DNA from: Laguncularia racemosa
Taxonomy: Eukaryota; Streptophyta; Magnoliopsida; Myrtales; Combretaceae
Reading direction: 5' to 3'
NCBI GenBank assembly: GCA_037954665.1
Contig: JBBMOL010000099.1
Location: 2,604,001 to 2,668,000, forward strand
DNA length: 64,000 nt
In this document: positions 22,588 through 34,769 of the stretch, piece after piece
How positions within the stretch are numbered: position 1 is the stretch's first letter
Layout: each line of letters starts with the position of its first letter
Program-made: the position numbers and the translations under genes
The notes under the pieces: model-generated
Databases searched by the model: none
Told to the model about the DNA's origin: nothing
What the model saw: the letters and a program-made list of their open reading frames with translations, nothing else

Positions 22588-22622
22588 AGAAGAAGAAGAA
22601 GAAGAAGAAAAAGAAAAAGAAC
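22588..22622 (+). repeat. (GAA)n microsatellite
   Basis: AGAAGAAGAAGAAGAAG-type run degenerating to AAAAAG repeats, inside the long-TIR element. Confidence 0.9.
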
Positions 22623-22909
22623 CATTATGGCCACTCTTAGCCTCAGGGTGGCCGCAATAGCCATATAAAGAAACCTAGGTCTCCACCCACTAGAAAAATT
22701 GGTTGATCAACTGAATGATTGATCATGACCCCCTTAAGGTTGTAAGTTGCCATCTTTGCTTTCTTTTTTTTTTTTTTCTTTTTAAATAAATAAATTATCC
22801 TAAAATTCGATCAGGTAACAAACACGCCAAAGCAACCCGATTGGATTTAAAGCTAATTTTCCTTTTTGTTTTTTCAATTATGACGATAGGTGGTCATCCA
22901 CCACTAAGG

Positions 22910-23886
22910 TGTTGAGCTAATAGGATCATAAAATGATTTTAATGAGAACAAAACCAATTTATATTAAAATGTGAATTAGTTGCAAGATTGAATCTAATTG
23001 GTAAATCATCTCTATTTGATTAATTCCCAATTACCATGTTTGTGAGCTTGACGTGGCATATACTTAGTATGTAAATGTGCGTGGAGGAACATGTGTGTTG
23101 TGCTTGGAAGTGTGAATTTGTTTTGCAACTAATTAGATTGTTGCTTACCATCTCACTGGTAGGCAAAAGGGGGGTAGCTGGCCAGTTCTTGAGAACCAAA
23201 ATCTAACCCTTGTATGAACATGCCATCCAATTGGTGATTGAAGAAGGTCTTAATGAAGGTGCAATTTTTACTACTATCATCAGGACAGTAGCTTACGATA
23301 ATAGCTTGATGATAGTGATAGAAACTAATCGTTAGGAACCATTTTTAAACATTAAATGAAGAGGGAAAAAGAGACAACGGGAAAAACTTGATAAAGGCCT
23401 ATAAATATAAGTTATATGGCAATTGGAAAGTAAATGATAGAGCTTCATTTGCAATATCTCACCTTGTCATCATCTTCATTAAGCCTCTTGTCACTTTTTT
23501 ATCAATTTGCAAATTTATTGTGTGGGAGTTAAGTGTAGTACAAGTGAGCTTATATCTTGCATATTCTTAAGAGAGTACTACACTTAAGATTGTATCCGTA
23601 TTGTGTGAACTTGTGTAAACTTTTGAGCTATTGTGATTGAAATCAATAAAGTGGTGTATGAAGTCTTCGCTTAAAGGCGATTGGGTGCTATGGAGGGTAA
23701 AGGTGGTCCGAACTCCATGTTAAATCCAAGCTTGATTCTTCTCTTCCTTATCCCTCTTTATTTCCAGCAATTTATTTATTTATTTGTTGTTCATTCATTT
23801 ATTAATTTGTGCAAAAAAAATATAGTTAACTTATGATAAAATTCAATTCACCCTCCCTCCTCTTGAGTTCTTAGCCTAGTATTACA
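22910..23886 (+). mobile_element. Probable solo LTR (copia-like)
   Basis: A 977-bp segment beginning TGTTGAG and ending TATTACA, flanked by TAAGG (22905-22909) and CAAGG (23887-23891), a 4/5 match as a 5-bp TSD. It has a TATA box (CCTATAAATATAAG near 23396). Its 3' end reads TTCAATTCACCCTCCCTCCT followed by TTGAG, a motif common at 3' ends of plant copia LTRs. No PBS, PPT or coding sequence adjoins it, as expected for a solo LTR left by recombination. Confidence 0.55.
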
Positions 23887-24213
23887 CAAGGATGGGTCTA
23901 GTGACCCATTGCAATGTTTTTTCTTTTTTCTTTTTTAATTTTAACTTGCAATATTTTCTTTTTTTTTTCCTTTATTTTATGCACTTTTTTGTTGATTTTT
24001 TTTATTTTTTAATCGACTTGTTTAATTTATATTTAATTTATTTATTTATTTAAATTAATAATCTGGACCAATCAGATTGTGGTAAAAAACTAACGGTTTT
24101 AAGAAAAGTCCAACTTAATAAACTTTAACAAACGTTGAAGACTTAAATAAAAAAAATATTTAGTTATCAAATAGAAAATCGATGAAGTGTTGGGAATTAA
24201 AAATGTATTTATC

Positions 24214-24860
24214 ATTGAATATTTTTTTATGTATAATGTATAGTCATGTAGTATTTTACTTTTAATTCACATATTATAAACATATCATAATATATTTACA
24301 TAATTATAATCATATAATTATACACTAAATGTGAAACCCATGAAACTAACCTACCTAACTTTCACATTTCATACTATAATAGATAGATTTTTTAGTAAAA
24401 CGAAAGGTATTTGTTCTTTAGTTATTATAATTTAAGAAACATTAGGAAGTAGAAGCGTAGCTGCCGAGCTAATTGTCCCCCATGTTTTCATATACAAGTA
24501 TCCAAACAGTCTGAAGCAAATTCATGTGACCGTATGAACTCATGAAGGGAAAGATCACCATACATCAACTTCATTATATGCTACACACTTATAGTTTGGT
24601 TAATTGTAAAAATATGGATTTGATAAAAAAAAAATGATTTTCTTTCTTTGCTAACAATGTATGTCTGCCTTAAGATTTTTTTTTTTTTAATGTGGCTATA
24701 TATAGCAGGCCCAACCCGCCTATTCAAGTGGACTTGAATCAACAGGTTGACGATTGGGTCGGGGCCAATCAGTTAACTGGGTTACGTAATGCAACTTGGC
24801 CTTATAACTGCTGGCTCCGTAGTTCCTACCTGTTAGGCCACATCCCTTATCGAGCTAGTT
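24214..24860. other. No recognised gene
   Basis: AT-rich to 24680, then higher G+C leading into the GGCCTGAAC repeats. No coding family seen. Confidence 0.5.
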
Positions 24861-24865
24861 TAAGG

Positions 24866-24972
24866 ACTTGAATTGGTTAGGCCGGTCTGGGTCGATTCAC
24901 GGGCCTGAACTGGTTTGAGCCAGTTCGCAGGCCTGAACTAGTCCGGACCGATTCATGGGCCTAAACCGGCCC
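24866..24972 (+). repeat. About 28-bp GGCCTGAAC tandem repeat
   Basis: Units starting G(A/T)TC(A/G)C(A/G)GGCCTGAAC-like occur at 24894, 24923 and 24950, with CCGG-rich linkers (GGTTTGAGCCAGTTC, AGTCCGGACCGATTC). A weaker unit precedes them near 24867. The G+C content is far above the surroundings. Confidence 0.7.
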
Positions 24973-25005
24973 TCTCTTTTGTCTAGGTGGATTCTTGGTT
25001 TTTCT

Positions 25006-25605
25006 TAGGTAGAGAATCTGGTTGAGTCATCCTTCTTTCATATTTATCCACAAGCCCAATAGCCTCAAAATACCATTCCACTTCCTAAAAGAAATTGTCG
25101 ACATCTTTCATGGGCTGCATTGGCTTAACATACTATAATTTGAGTACATTCACCCTAGAAGCTGGTTGGATGGATAGTCCATTAGCTATGACCTTGCTAC
25201 AAGCTACCAATTGTACTATAAGATCATCTATCTCCTTCCTCAAAAATACCACAATTGCATCTATTATTTCTTCAACCCCTTTTATCTTGTTTCTAGATAA
25301 TTAGTCCCTACACTCTCAAATCTATCCTAGCTTTGGGGGCATTGTCTTGTGCTTTTAAGCTATTTGTGGTGCAACAAACTCCTTACAACTCTTCACAAAG
25401 ATTTTCCTCTATCTCCCTAATATAGGTTTGCAACTCTTTAAATACTTCCTTTACCCTAGCAACACACATCTCTACCTTATCTTGCCTAACATCAAGTGCC
25501 ATCATCATGTCCCTCAATGGAGCCCTCTACTTAGTAATGTAGTGTTCCTCAAGCCTGGTCTCTCCAATAATAGCTTGGACATCGCTCTCCACTCATGAAG
25601 ACATC
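25006..25605 (-). pseudogene. Ty3/gypsy gag remnant
   Basis: The minus strand gives an N-terminal Gag-like coiled-coil region (MMMALDVRQDKVEMCVARVK, VFKELQTYIREIEENL). After a degraded stretch comes the gag core pattern ELVACSKVIANG, KPMQPMKDVDNFF, EVEWYFEAIGLVDKYER. The latter matches gypsy Gag (PKPxxFxGxRxAxEIDNFLWxMExYFxAxGIxDExxK). Stops break it. The gene reads toward lower coordinates and ends in the repeat-bearing region near 25000. No pol was found. Confidence 0.65.
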
Positions 25606-26922
25606 TTCACCTTTTCTTTTAAGCTTAGTTATAATACCACCCGTTATAGAAGTTTTACTAAATGACCCTTCCATGCAACACTTAAACATTTCAAGGACTA
25701 TCGATAGTATTAAGTTAGCCTAACTCACAACACATACAAGAATCTAGAGAGAGAAAAAAAAAGTAGAGAAAAATGCTTTAAGAGAATACAATTTCACTAT
25801 AGAATAGATAATTTATAGCTAGAAGCTTAACCTCTATATATACATGAGGTCTACCAAACGTAAAATCGAGATTTACTTAATCTAATTGCTACAACTAAAT
25901 CCCACCTACCTCATAATAATGTATATGTCTACCCTTGCCTACTAAGATACAATGAATCTGGATAATTACAAAGTATGCTTTTTAACAAACCTTGATCTTG
26001 AACCGTAACTAATTGAGTCGTTCCCCATAGGGTTATAATTTAGGGGGTCTAATTAACTTATCTAGATTCTCGCATGCCTTAACTTACTAAGAGTATCTCT
26101 AATCTTAAGGATTCATTTAAAGTTCTTAACTATCATATCAATACCTTAAGGGCCTCTTATCCTCAAAGGTTTCCTCAATTTATTCTTAAGTCATCAAGGA
26201 GAGTTTGTTTATTCCATTTTAGTACTTGCTTTTATTTTTTATGGGTCTCACATCAATTACTTTTAATTAGTACCTTTAAATTCTAATTTTTGTTAGAAAA
26301 TAGAATAATAATAAAATTGAACTATTTTTTAAGGATCCTTCATGTATAAAGATCTCTTTCTATCTCTCAATAATCCTAAAAAGTAAATACTTGATCTTAA
26401 ATTTAGTTTTAAGAATCAGAAATAGAGATGCCTTAATAAAGATATACAACAAGTTAATGCATTTTAATGATCTTAGGATGTGCCATAACATTAGTGAATT
26501 TAGCAATACCTAATAAATTAAATATTTATTAAAACTTAAAATACGAAGTGATTTTGTTTTATACAGAGGACATGGGATGTGTCAAATGGTTGCAAGTCTG
26601 GCAATTCTAAAACGTGAGGACCCTGCTGTTAAAGTATAATAAGCTGTACTTGGAGTAAGAAATTGCTCGCCGGATCCAACGATGTTGAATTAAATAAACA
26701 AGTCCCTGAGACATTTTGACAAAGTTGAGATATCATTACTAATTTAATAAGATCTGACAAAGGCAGTCGTTTCAATAAACTTAAAGTTAGATGGACACCT
26801 CATTTGATGATAGGACATCTCACATGTCGATAATGCTTGTCATTCGGGGAAATTGCCCGCAAATGGTCAAAGATGTATAAACGCAGATAAAGGTGTCCCG
26901 TCTTTGATTCTGTGTTTTGGGT
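25606..26922 (-). other. Possible gypsy leader/LTR remnant; otherwise no gene
   Basis: On the minus strand a PBS-like TGGTATTATAACTAAGC lies at 25623-25639, before the gag remnant. TATA-like motifs occur at about 25810 and 25836. This suggests a 5' LTR extending rightward, but its ends are not recognisable. 26570-26900 has no recognised feature. Confidence 0.35.
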
Positions 26923-26932
26923 TTGTTTATAT

Positions 26933-27085
26933 GGTTAAATATCGTAATTTTTTTTAAAATTATATAAATATTATACCTATAATAATTATTAATAAAATAA
27001 ATATAAAGACCGTATTACATTTACGATTTTAGAGATGTAAAAAAATTCCATACTGAAAGCATAGACTTGATCTACACATTCAGTA
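26933..27085 (+). repeat. Left TIR of the MuDR-type element
   Basis: Inverted match to 39224-39390. It ends internally with the hairpin motif TACTGAAAGC...CATTCAGTA (27051-27085). Confidence 0.75.
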
Positions 27086-27589
27086 CAAATTTTATGCTTC
27101 AATTTCACCATCCAATTTTATATTTCTTTTACACTCACTATAGATTAGAAACAAAAATCATGTGATAACAGTATACAAACTAAAAAATATAAATATAATA
27201 ACAATAATTTTTTTTACAAAAACAAACAGAAAACACCTATATCAGATCTATTTTTTCTTTCATTTACATGTAGGAGGAAACAGAAGAAGAAGTGCATTTG
27301 CATAGGAAAGAAAGGATTTGCCTAGATCTAAGCGGTTTCTCAACAATTAATCAATTGTGGTATTTTTTTAAAAAAAAGAGTTGAAGCTTTTTTTATCTAT
27401 ATTTGATATAAGATTTTAGAAAAATATTACTATAATTGTATATTTTATAGAAAATATTACTGGTTATTGTTATATTATAATTTATTAAATATGATTTATA
27501 TAGATGTTGTAATACGTAACATATTATGTTAATTTTTGTATTAAAATGAGGATTAGTTATTGTAAGGAATGCGAAATATATATAATGTA

Positions 27590-28015
27590 TAATAATTCTT
27601 ACAGTATTATAACATAATATAGAAATTATTGAAATATTTAGTATAAAAAATTATTAAAAAATAATTTCGAGCAAATATTTAAAAAAAAATTGTTTGGAAA
27701 TAATGGGAGAAAAAATAAAATTAGAAATAACACGAATTGTTTTTGCGCAAATATTAAGAATGTTATTATTGAAAATATAAAAAAAATATTTTGATGAAAA
27801 TCTATAATATTTGGAATGTGAAATAATTTTTACAGTATTATAAAATGATATAAAAATAGTTGGAATTTTTAACAGCAAAAATGTTATTAAAAAATAAAAT
27901 CCAAAAAATTAAAAAAAAATCGTTGGGCAATAATAAGGAAAAAATTAATATTTGAAATGTTATGGAATTTTTTTTTTGGGGAAATTTTTAGAATTTTATT
28001 ATTGAAAATTGTCAT
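27590..28015 (+). repeat. Diverged ~230-bp tandem duplication
   Basis: Two units, from about 27597 and about 27830, share TTACAGTATTATAA, TTATTAAAAAATAA, AAAAAAAAAT(T/C)GTT and TTATTATTGAAAAT. They are imperfect copies forming the AT-rich leader upstream of the transposase start. Confidence 0.6.
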
Positions 28016-28062
28016 ATTTATTTAAAAGCTTATAATTTATATATATTGTGGGTAGGAAAAGA

Positions 28063-28411
28063 ATGGCTGATTACGTGAAATTGATGATCTATGCATTTGG
28101 AAATATTGTGGTCGATAATTGGGGGTCAGAGTATGATAAGGATCTAATAGAGAAGTTGAAAATGAAGAAAAAATCAACTATAATGAATTCTTATACAAAA
28201 TATATCGTAGCATCGGAGTTGATCTAATCGAAGTAGGGGTTGTGCTAATTCATAGGCATCCTATATTCCATAGGGGAAATACATGTTATGCATTAATGGC
28301 AATCAGAGACGACAAAGATGTTGAAAATTTCATTAAAAAGGCTGAATCATATGGAGATTGTGGCATACAATAATTATTCATCAAAATTTTTGACAATATG
28401 GGGAGCCCCTC
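28063..28411 (+). pseudogene. MuDR transposase, N-terminal part
   Basis: From ATG 28063: MADYVKLMIYAFGNIVVD, then after a frame change SYTKYIVASELI, VGVVLIHRHPIFHRGNTCYA, LMAIRDDKDVENFIKKAE. This corresponds to the N-terminal PB1-like part of plant MURA proteins (F.YGG.vv....Y.GG..k.......IY.ldpn...i.i.yryP....n...Y.a..i.DDeDVe.mf). It is interrupted at 28411 by the 5' LTR, and the frame resumes at 36071. Confidence 0.75.
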
Positions 28412-29713
28412 TATAATACCTAAAATTTTTTATGATGTATATATATATATATGTTATAACATTATAATGCAAATCAAGGCTAAGATGAGAAATTCATAAA
28501 AATTTGAGGGATAGATATGTCTTTTCACAATTAGAGTATAAATACTCTATAATAACCCTAGGTCTCCTCTTTTCACCCTATCAGTAACCACATAGTGACA
28601 AGTAAGGAAAAAAGGAGGAGATGCACTTGATAGGAACCCTAAAGACGAAAGGAAAAAGGAGTGACCTAATTTCAAATACGAAACAACTCAAGTTTGAGAA
28701 GGGATGATACGAAAAAGAGGAATCAACGGTTTAATGATATGATTTGTGGAATTTTTAAAATTTCAATTTAGTTTAAGTCTAAGACCAAGAAGTGCTTAAG
28801 GTAAGGATTCAAGGTACGTGTAACTTGTGTGTTGATTTGTACTTGTTTAAATTAGTTTATGCATTGAACTTGATTTTACTAAATGAATTGGCTTAAGTTT
28901 TTAAGTTGTATTGCTATATGTGCTTGGCTCGGCCTAGGGTTTAAGTGGACATGGGTGTGGGGCCCGTAGTGTCAATTCCCATCACTAGGATTAAGTGGTT
29001 TAAGTGAACATGGGTGTAGGGCCCGTAGTGGCAGTTCCTATCACTAAGATTAAGCGTACCATGGGTGTGAGGCCTATAGTAGCAATTCTCATCAATAAGT
29101 TTAAAGATTAAGGGATCATGGGTATAGGGCCCATAGTGGTAGTTCCCATCACCAAATCATGCTTCAGTGTGTTAATTGCGTTAAGGGAGTCATGAGTACC
29201 CTGTTGATGCTTGTGGATATAAATTGTATTAAGAAATGGTTGTCTATGTTTAAGTAATGCATGATGTGTGTAATACTTGTTCATGTTTGTTCATGCGTGT
29301 GTGTTTGTGTTATACGTACTGGGCATTAACTCGCTCTTCAAGGAACATTTTTAGATGCAGGTGTTGAAGGAGATGAGAGCCGAGAAGATAACTCGAGTTT
29401 GGGTGAACTACACAAAGAGGAAGATAAATATTACCATTACTATTATGGTGATTAGAATTTAAGAAGATTATGTTATTTGACTGTAATAGACAGTATCTTT
29501 TGAGGAATGTTATTTTTTGTGTTAAAAAACTTCCGCTGCATTAGATATTTGATATGGTTTATGAAATTATTTTAAATTTTGGAATATATGAAATGTTTTT
29601 ATATAGGAGTTATAGGTTAAAATGTATCAGAGTTTATTTGAAACTTCAACGTGTTTTTGTAAGATAAGGATACATAGCGGGCAGTATCGTGGGTTGAGTT
29701 TCAAGGAATTACA
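28412..29713 (+). repeat. 5' LTR of nested gypsy element
   Basis: 1,302 bp, paired with 34770-36065 (1,296 bp). A TATA box (TATAAATA) lies at 28537-28544 within the palindrome GAGTATAAATACTC. Four units of a roughly 60-bp minisatellite (CATGGGTGTGGGGCCCGTAG-type) occupy 28938-29165. Confidence 0.93.
28537..28544 (+). promoter_or_regulatory. TATA box of gypsy LTR
   Basis: TATAAATA within the palindromic GAGTATAAATACTC. The equivalent in the 3' LTR is at 34889-34896. Confidence 0.6.
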
Positions 29714-29720
29714 GCTTAAG

Positions 29721-29732
29721 TGGTATCAGAGC
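29721..29732 (+). other. Primer-binding site
   Basis: TGGTATCAGAGC, complementary to the 3' end of plant initiator tRNA(Met), seven bases after the 5' LTR. Confidence 0.9.
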
Positions 29733-30151
29733 TTTAGGTTTATGATCTTTAGAGACTTAAGTTTGAATCTATAGAGAATAGGTTGATGATCCTTATGACC
29801 TAAGTTTGGATATATAGAGTATAGGTTATTGATCTTGAAGAGCTTAGGTAATGATTTTTAGAACTAAGCGATGATTAATAGACGTAAGTTTTAAACAATA
29901 GAGTCTAAGATATGATCTTTAAAAGAGTTAAGCACAAGATCCATAAGATAGTAAGACATGAAGATAGTGGGTAAAATATGGAACGTTCACTTAATTATTT
30001 AATTATTTTCTTGTATTATTACTTCACTTACATTCTGTTAACTACTAAAGTTATATATATAAGTAGACCCATGTGTATATACTCACACACTATGAAATTG
30101 ACCATGACCGATATTAACTCAAGTAGATCCGGTTGTCTCTTCTTAAACATA

Positions 30152-33100
30152 ATGCCTCCAAGAAGAATCATTGGATTAGACGTGATAACCCCAATGAAGA
30201 GGAAGTTCAGAATCCACAGCCACAAAGGGAAAGAGGTCAGATGGCCGAGGAGACAATTTAGCTATTGCATACTATGAACCACCTAGTGAGACTATTGGCA
30301 CAACAACACCAAACCCCTAATGTCCCACAGTATAGGAATACTAATGAACTTATCAGCTTTAATAGGTTCATAAGAGTGGCTAAAGAGTTTAACCCTAAGG
30401 TGGATGACCCAATCAAAGTTAAGGATTGAGTATAAGAAATTGAGAAAACATTTGCTGCCTTCCAAATACTAGATGATAGGAAGGTAAATTATGCTGCATT
30501 CATGCTGAAGGGAACTGTAGCAAAATGGTGGACTTCAGTTCCTAGACTTGTAGGGGAATGCATGGACTGGGCTATATTTAAGGAACTGTTTTATTAGAGA
30601 TACTTCCCAAGAAACTCCAAAGACAAAATGGAGAATGAATACTACAACTATGAACGGGGGAACCGAACAGTTGAAGAGTATGAGGCAGAGTTGAATCTCC
30701 CCATTCAGTTCCATCCTGAAAATGTATGTAATGATGATAGGTCCCAAGTTAGAAGGTTCCTGAGAGGATTAAAATTGGACCCGCAACTTGTAGTAAGGGC
30801 CTTTTAACTAAATACATATGTTGAAATGGTTAATAAAGTGAAGTACCTCGAGTAGAATAAGAAGATAATAAAAGAACAAAGGAGCCATAGAGCAGCAACA
30901 ACTTTAGGACGAAGACCTCCCTCTAGTGAAATGGGGCAAGATAGGGGCAAAAGACATCACATACTGCAAAGCAGAACACTAAGAGCTATAGTCCTTCCTC
31001 CCCAAATTAAATAAGTGCCTTTAGCACTCATTGTAACAGGCCCAAATGTTAAATGTCTCAAATGTTACGGACCTCATGAGTTAAGAGAGTGCAGTTGGCC
31101 AAATAGGGCATGTTTCACTTATGGGAAGACTGGGTACATTAGCCAGTATTGCATCGAGAGGTTAGTTCCCCTAATCTTCTATCATGTGTGTAATTAGAGG
31201 GGACACAAGGCAATCAATTGTCCTTAGGGACAAATAAGAAATCAGACAAGGCCAATTCAACAGGCAGTTAAACCACTAGTGAGAGGATAGGGAGGTAGAC
31301 TACATGCAGGAGGTCCTAGACAAAGAGCTCCTACTAGAGTGTTTGCCATTCAACAACACCTACACTAGGATATTCCAAATATGGACAACATTGCAAGTAT
31401 GCTTCCAGTACACTCCTATAAAGCATATGTGCTGTTCGATACTAGTGAATCTTCGTCCCGTATATTTGAGAATTTTGTTTGTGCATGTGCTTTGAATGTT
31501 GAAAACATGAATGACTGCCTAGCTGTTAGTACTCCTTTGGGAGTAGGAGGAAAGATAAGTAGGATATGCAGAGGAATAAGAATAGAAATATATGGTAAGG
31601 TGATGCCAGCAGACCTCCTGGTATTAGAGATGATAGAGTTTGACATTATTTTAGGTGTCAACTGGCTGTCAAAATATCATGCCAACATTAACTGTCACAA
31701 CATGGTCGTGCAATTTAATATACCGGGGGATGGATATTTTGAATACAAGTTAGAAGTGCAGAGACCCACCAGATTGCAAACTTATGAGATGTGGGGAAAA
31801 AGTATACTAGCAACTATATCTATTGAAGCCAATAAAGAAGTTAAGATGGAAAGAGTACCGATAGTGAGGGAATTTCCTAATGTGTTTCCAGAAGATCTTC
31901 CTAGTTTACCCCCAGCCAGGGAAATAGAATTCAACATCGATTTGGTACAGGGTACAGTACCCATATCAAAACTAGTTTATAGAATAGCACTAGTGGAATT
32001 GGAAGAATTAAAGAAATAATTACAAGAGCTACAAGATAATGGTTTTATAAGACCTAGTGTCTCTCCTTAGGATGCACCAATTTTGTTTGTAAAGAAGAAG
32101 GATGGAAGCATGAGAATCTGTATAGACTACAAGGAGTTAACAAGGTCACAATTAAGAACAAATATCCTCTTCTTAAGATAGATGACCTGTTTAACTAGTT
32201 GCAAGGAGCTTAGGTGTTCTCCAAAGTAGACTTGAGATCAAGCTACCATCAACTAAAAATCAAAGAAGAGGACATCCAGAAAACAACATTTTGGACTACA
32301 TATGGGCACTATGAGTTTCTAGTAATGCCCTTTAGACTAACAAATGCACTGACTGCATTTATGGATTTAATGAACAGAGTATTCAGGGATTTTCTAGATA
32401 AATTTGTAATCTTCTTTATAGCTGATATCCTAATATACTCTAAAAGCACTGAGGAGCATGAAGAACATCTGATACTAGTATTGGGCATGTTACAAGATGA
32501 AAAGTTGCATGCCAATTTCAATATATGTGAATTCTAGTTAAAATAAGTAGTCTTTTTGGGTCATGTGGTTAATAGGGATGGGATATTTATGGACCTAGAA
32601 AACGTGAGAGCGATAGTAAACTGGCACAAACCGAAAACAATTACAGATGTAAGAAGCTTCTTAGGTCTAGCAGGCTACTATAGGAGATTCATAAAAAGGT
32701 TTTCCAAAATTGCAACTCCTCTCACAAGATTGACAAAGAAAATTCTGAAATTCGAATGGGATAACAGATGTTAAGCCAACTTTCAAATGCTTAAAGAGAA
32801 ACTAGTGTTGACGCTGGTTTTGACTTTGTTTAAGAGTGGAAAAGAGTTTATAATGTATAATGATGCCTTAGTTCAAGAGTTGAGTTGTGTATTAATGCAA
32901 GGTGGTCAAGTAATCACTTATACATCTTGACAATTAAAGTCATATGAAAAGAACTACCCAACTCATGACTTAGAATTGACAGTTGTAGTACTAGCTCTAA
33001 AGCTATGGAGGCATTACTTATATAGAGAAAGGTGTAAAATCTTCATTGACCACAAGCTGGAAGTACATATATACGCAGAAAGAGTTGAATATGAGACAAA

Positions 33101-34724
33101 GGAGATGGTTGGAGTTAATCAAGGATTACAACCTGAAGATACAATACCACCCAAGAAAAGCTAATGTAGTGGCAAACACCCTTAGTAGAAAGAAATAGGG
33201 CAGTGTAGACACTCTCATCACCTCGCAGAAGTAATTATTGGAAGACATGCGTAAATGAGCTAGAAGTTTTAACACAAGAAGTAGGAGCAAGAATGGTTAC
33301 TTTAAGGATTTAACCAATCATAATTGATAGAATTAAAGCTGGTCAAATAGAAGATAAGGGCATATAAGAGATCAAGAGTAGAATGGAACAAAGCAAGGCA
33401 CCAAAATTTAACTTAGATACAAAAGGGACCTTAAGGTACAAAACGAGACTATGCGTGCTAAAGGATGTAGAATTGAAACATCACTTCACCTACACAATAT
33501 ATCTTGGAAGTACCAAAATATACAAAGACTTGAAGAGCTGTTATTGGTAAAGAAACATAAAGAGAGAAATAGCTGAATTTGTAGCCAAATGCCTCACATG
33601 CCAACAAATCTGAATATAACATCAGAGACCAGCTGGAGAATTACAGCCTCTTCCAATACCAAAGTGGAAATGGGAGCATGTGACAATGGACTTTTTTTAT
33701 AGCCCTCCCAAATACAAAGGAGAAGCATGATGCAGTTTGGGTTATAGTTGATAGATTGACCAAGTCTATACATTTTATACCAATCAAAATAGGATACAAA
33801 TTGGAGAAGCTGGCTTAGATATACATACAGGAGATAGTCAAACTGCATGGAGTGTTAGTGACAATCATTTCTGATAAAGAAACAAGGTTTGTGAGTAGAT
33901 TCTAGAGTAGCCTACACAAGGCATTAGGCACCAAACTGTAGTTCAGCACAGCATTCCACCCACAAACAAATGGTCAGTCTAAATAAACCATACAAATATT
34001 GGAATATTTACTCATGGCATGTGCATTAGATTTTAGAGGAAATTAGAATGAACATATACCTTTGGTGGAGTTAGCCTATAATAATAGTTATCAAGCAACC
34101 ATCCAAATGATACCATATGAAGCTCTTTATGGAGAAAGGTGTAGATCCCCACTATATTGGGATGAAGTGAGAGAAAGATAGATGATGGGGCCGAAATTAG
34201 TATAAGAAGCAGTAGATAAGGTGAAACTAATCAGGTAGAGAATACAGAAAACCTAGTCTCGATAAAAGAGCTTTGCAGACAAGAGAAGACATCCTTTAGA
34301 ATTTTAAATGGGAGATAAGGTATTATTGAAGATTTCTCCAATAAAGGGAGTGATCAGATTTGGGTTGAGAGGAAAGTTAAACCTAAGATATATAGGCCCA
34401 TTTGAGATTTTGGAAAGAATAGGCACAGTGGCTTACAGATTAGCTCTTCCACCAAATTTGGCCGGAGTACATAATGTATTCCATGTATCCATGCTAAGGA
34501 AGTATATACCTAACCCAGATTAGATAGTAGCTTTAGAACCACTGAATATTTAGCCAAATATGACATCTTTAGAAAGGCCAATCAGAATTATGGACACTAA
34601 AGAATAGGTACTAAGATGGAAAACAATCTCTTATGTTAAAGTGCAATGGACAAACCAAACAGAAAGGAAAGCGATGTGGGAACTAGAAGTAGAAATGAAG
34701 AAGAAGTATCCAGAACACTTCTAA
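30152..34724 (+). pseudogene. Gypsy gag-pol pseudogene (chromovirus)
   Basis: Starts MPPRRII at 30152. Gag core: AAFMLKGTVAKWW, EYEAELNLP, RFLRGLKLD. Paired zinc knuckle: CLKCYGPHELREC and CFTYGKTGYISQYC at about 31054-31152. Protease 31381-31760 reads LFDTSESSS where the family has DSGATHSF. The RT linker is PNVFPEDLPSLPPAREIEF; RT has VFSKVDLRSSYHQLKIKEED and FIADILIYS instead of YxDDILIYS. Next come RNase H with FLGLAGYYRRFIKRFSKIA, the integrase zinc finger and core (33540-34290), and a GDKVLLKISPIKGVIRFGLR block. The C-terminal chromodomain-like stretch is RPIRIMDTKE..LRWKTISYVKVQW to YPEHF. More than a dozen stops. One RT catalytic Asp is gone. Confidence 0.92.
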
Positions 34725-34756
34725 AATCAAGCACTTTTGAGGATGGAAGTTTTTAT

Positions 34757-34769
34757 AAGTGGGAGAGAA
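34757..34769 (+). other. Polypurine tract
   Basis: AAGTGGGAGAGAA directly before the 3' LTR start TGTAATACC. Confidence 0.85.

Larger units (their letters stand above)
22332..24213. mobile_element. Long-TIR (MULE-like) non-autonomous element
   Basis: The left end, GATAAATACAATTTTAATTC, is mirrored at 24213 by GATAAATACATTTTTAATTC read on the minus strand. Imperfect inverted similarity continues about 120 bases, through GACTTT..TTAA..GTTA..TTTT. Long TIRs favour a Mutator-like origin. A convincing TSD was not found (T-runs lie at both flanks). The inside has a (GAA)n tract, GGTGGCC/GGTGGTC motifs and a nested solo LTR. No transposase is seen. Confidence 0.6.

Noticed and set aside
22323..24226. 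T-run pair as TSD of the long-TIR element
   Set aside because: ATTTTTTT occurs near both ends but at different distances from the TIRs. Such runs are expected by chance here.
31416..31964. Minus-strand frames across the gypsy protease/RT region
   Set aside because: They are antisense to clear protease and RT coding and show no motif of their own.
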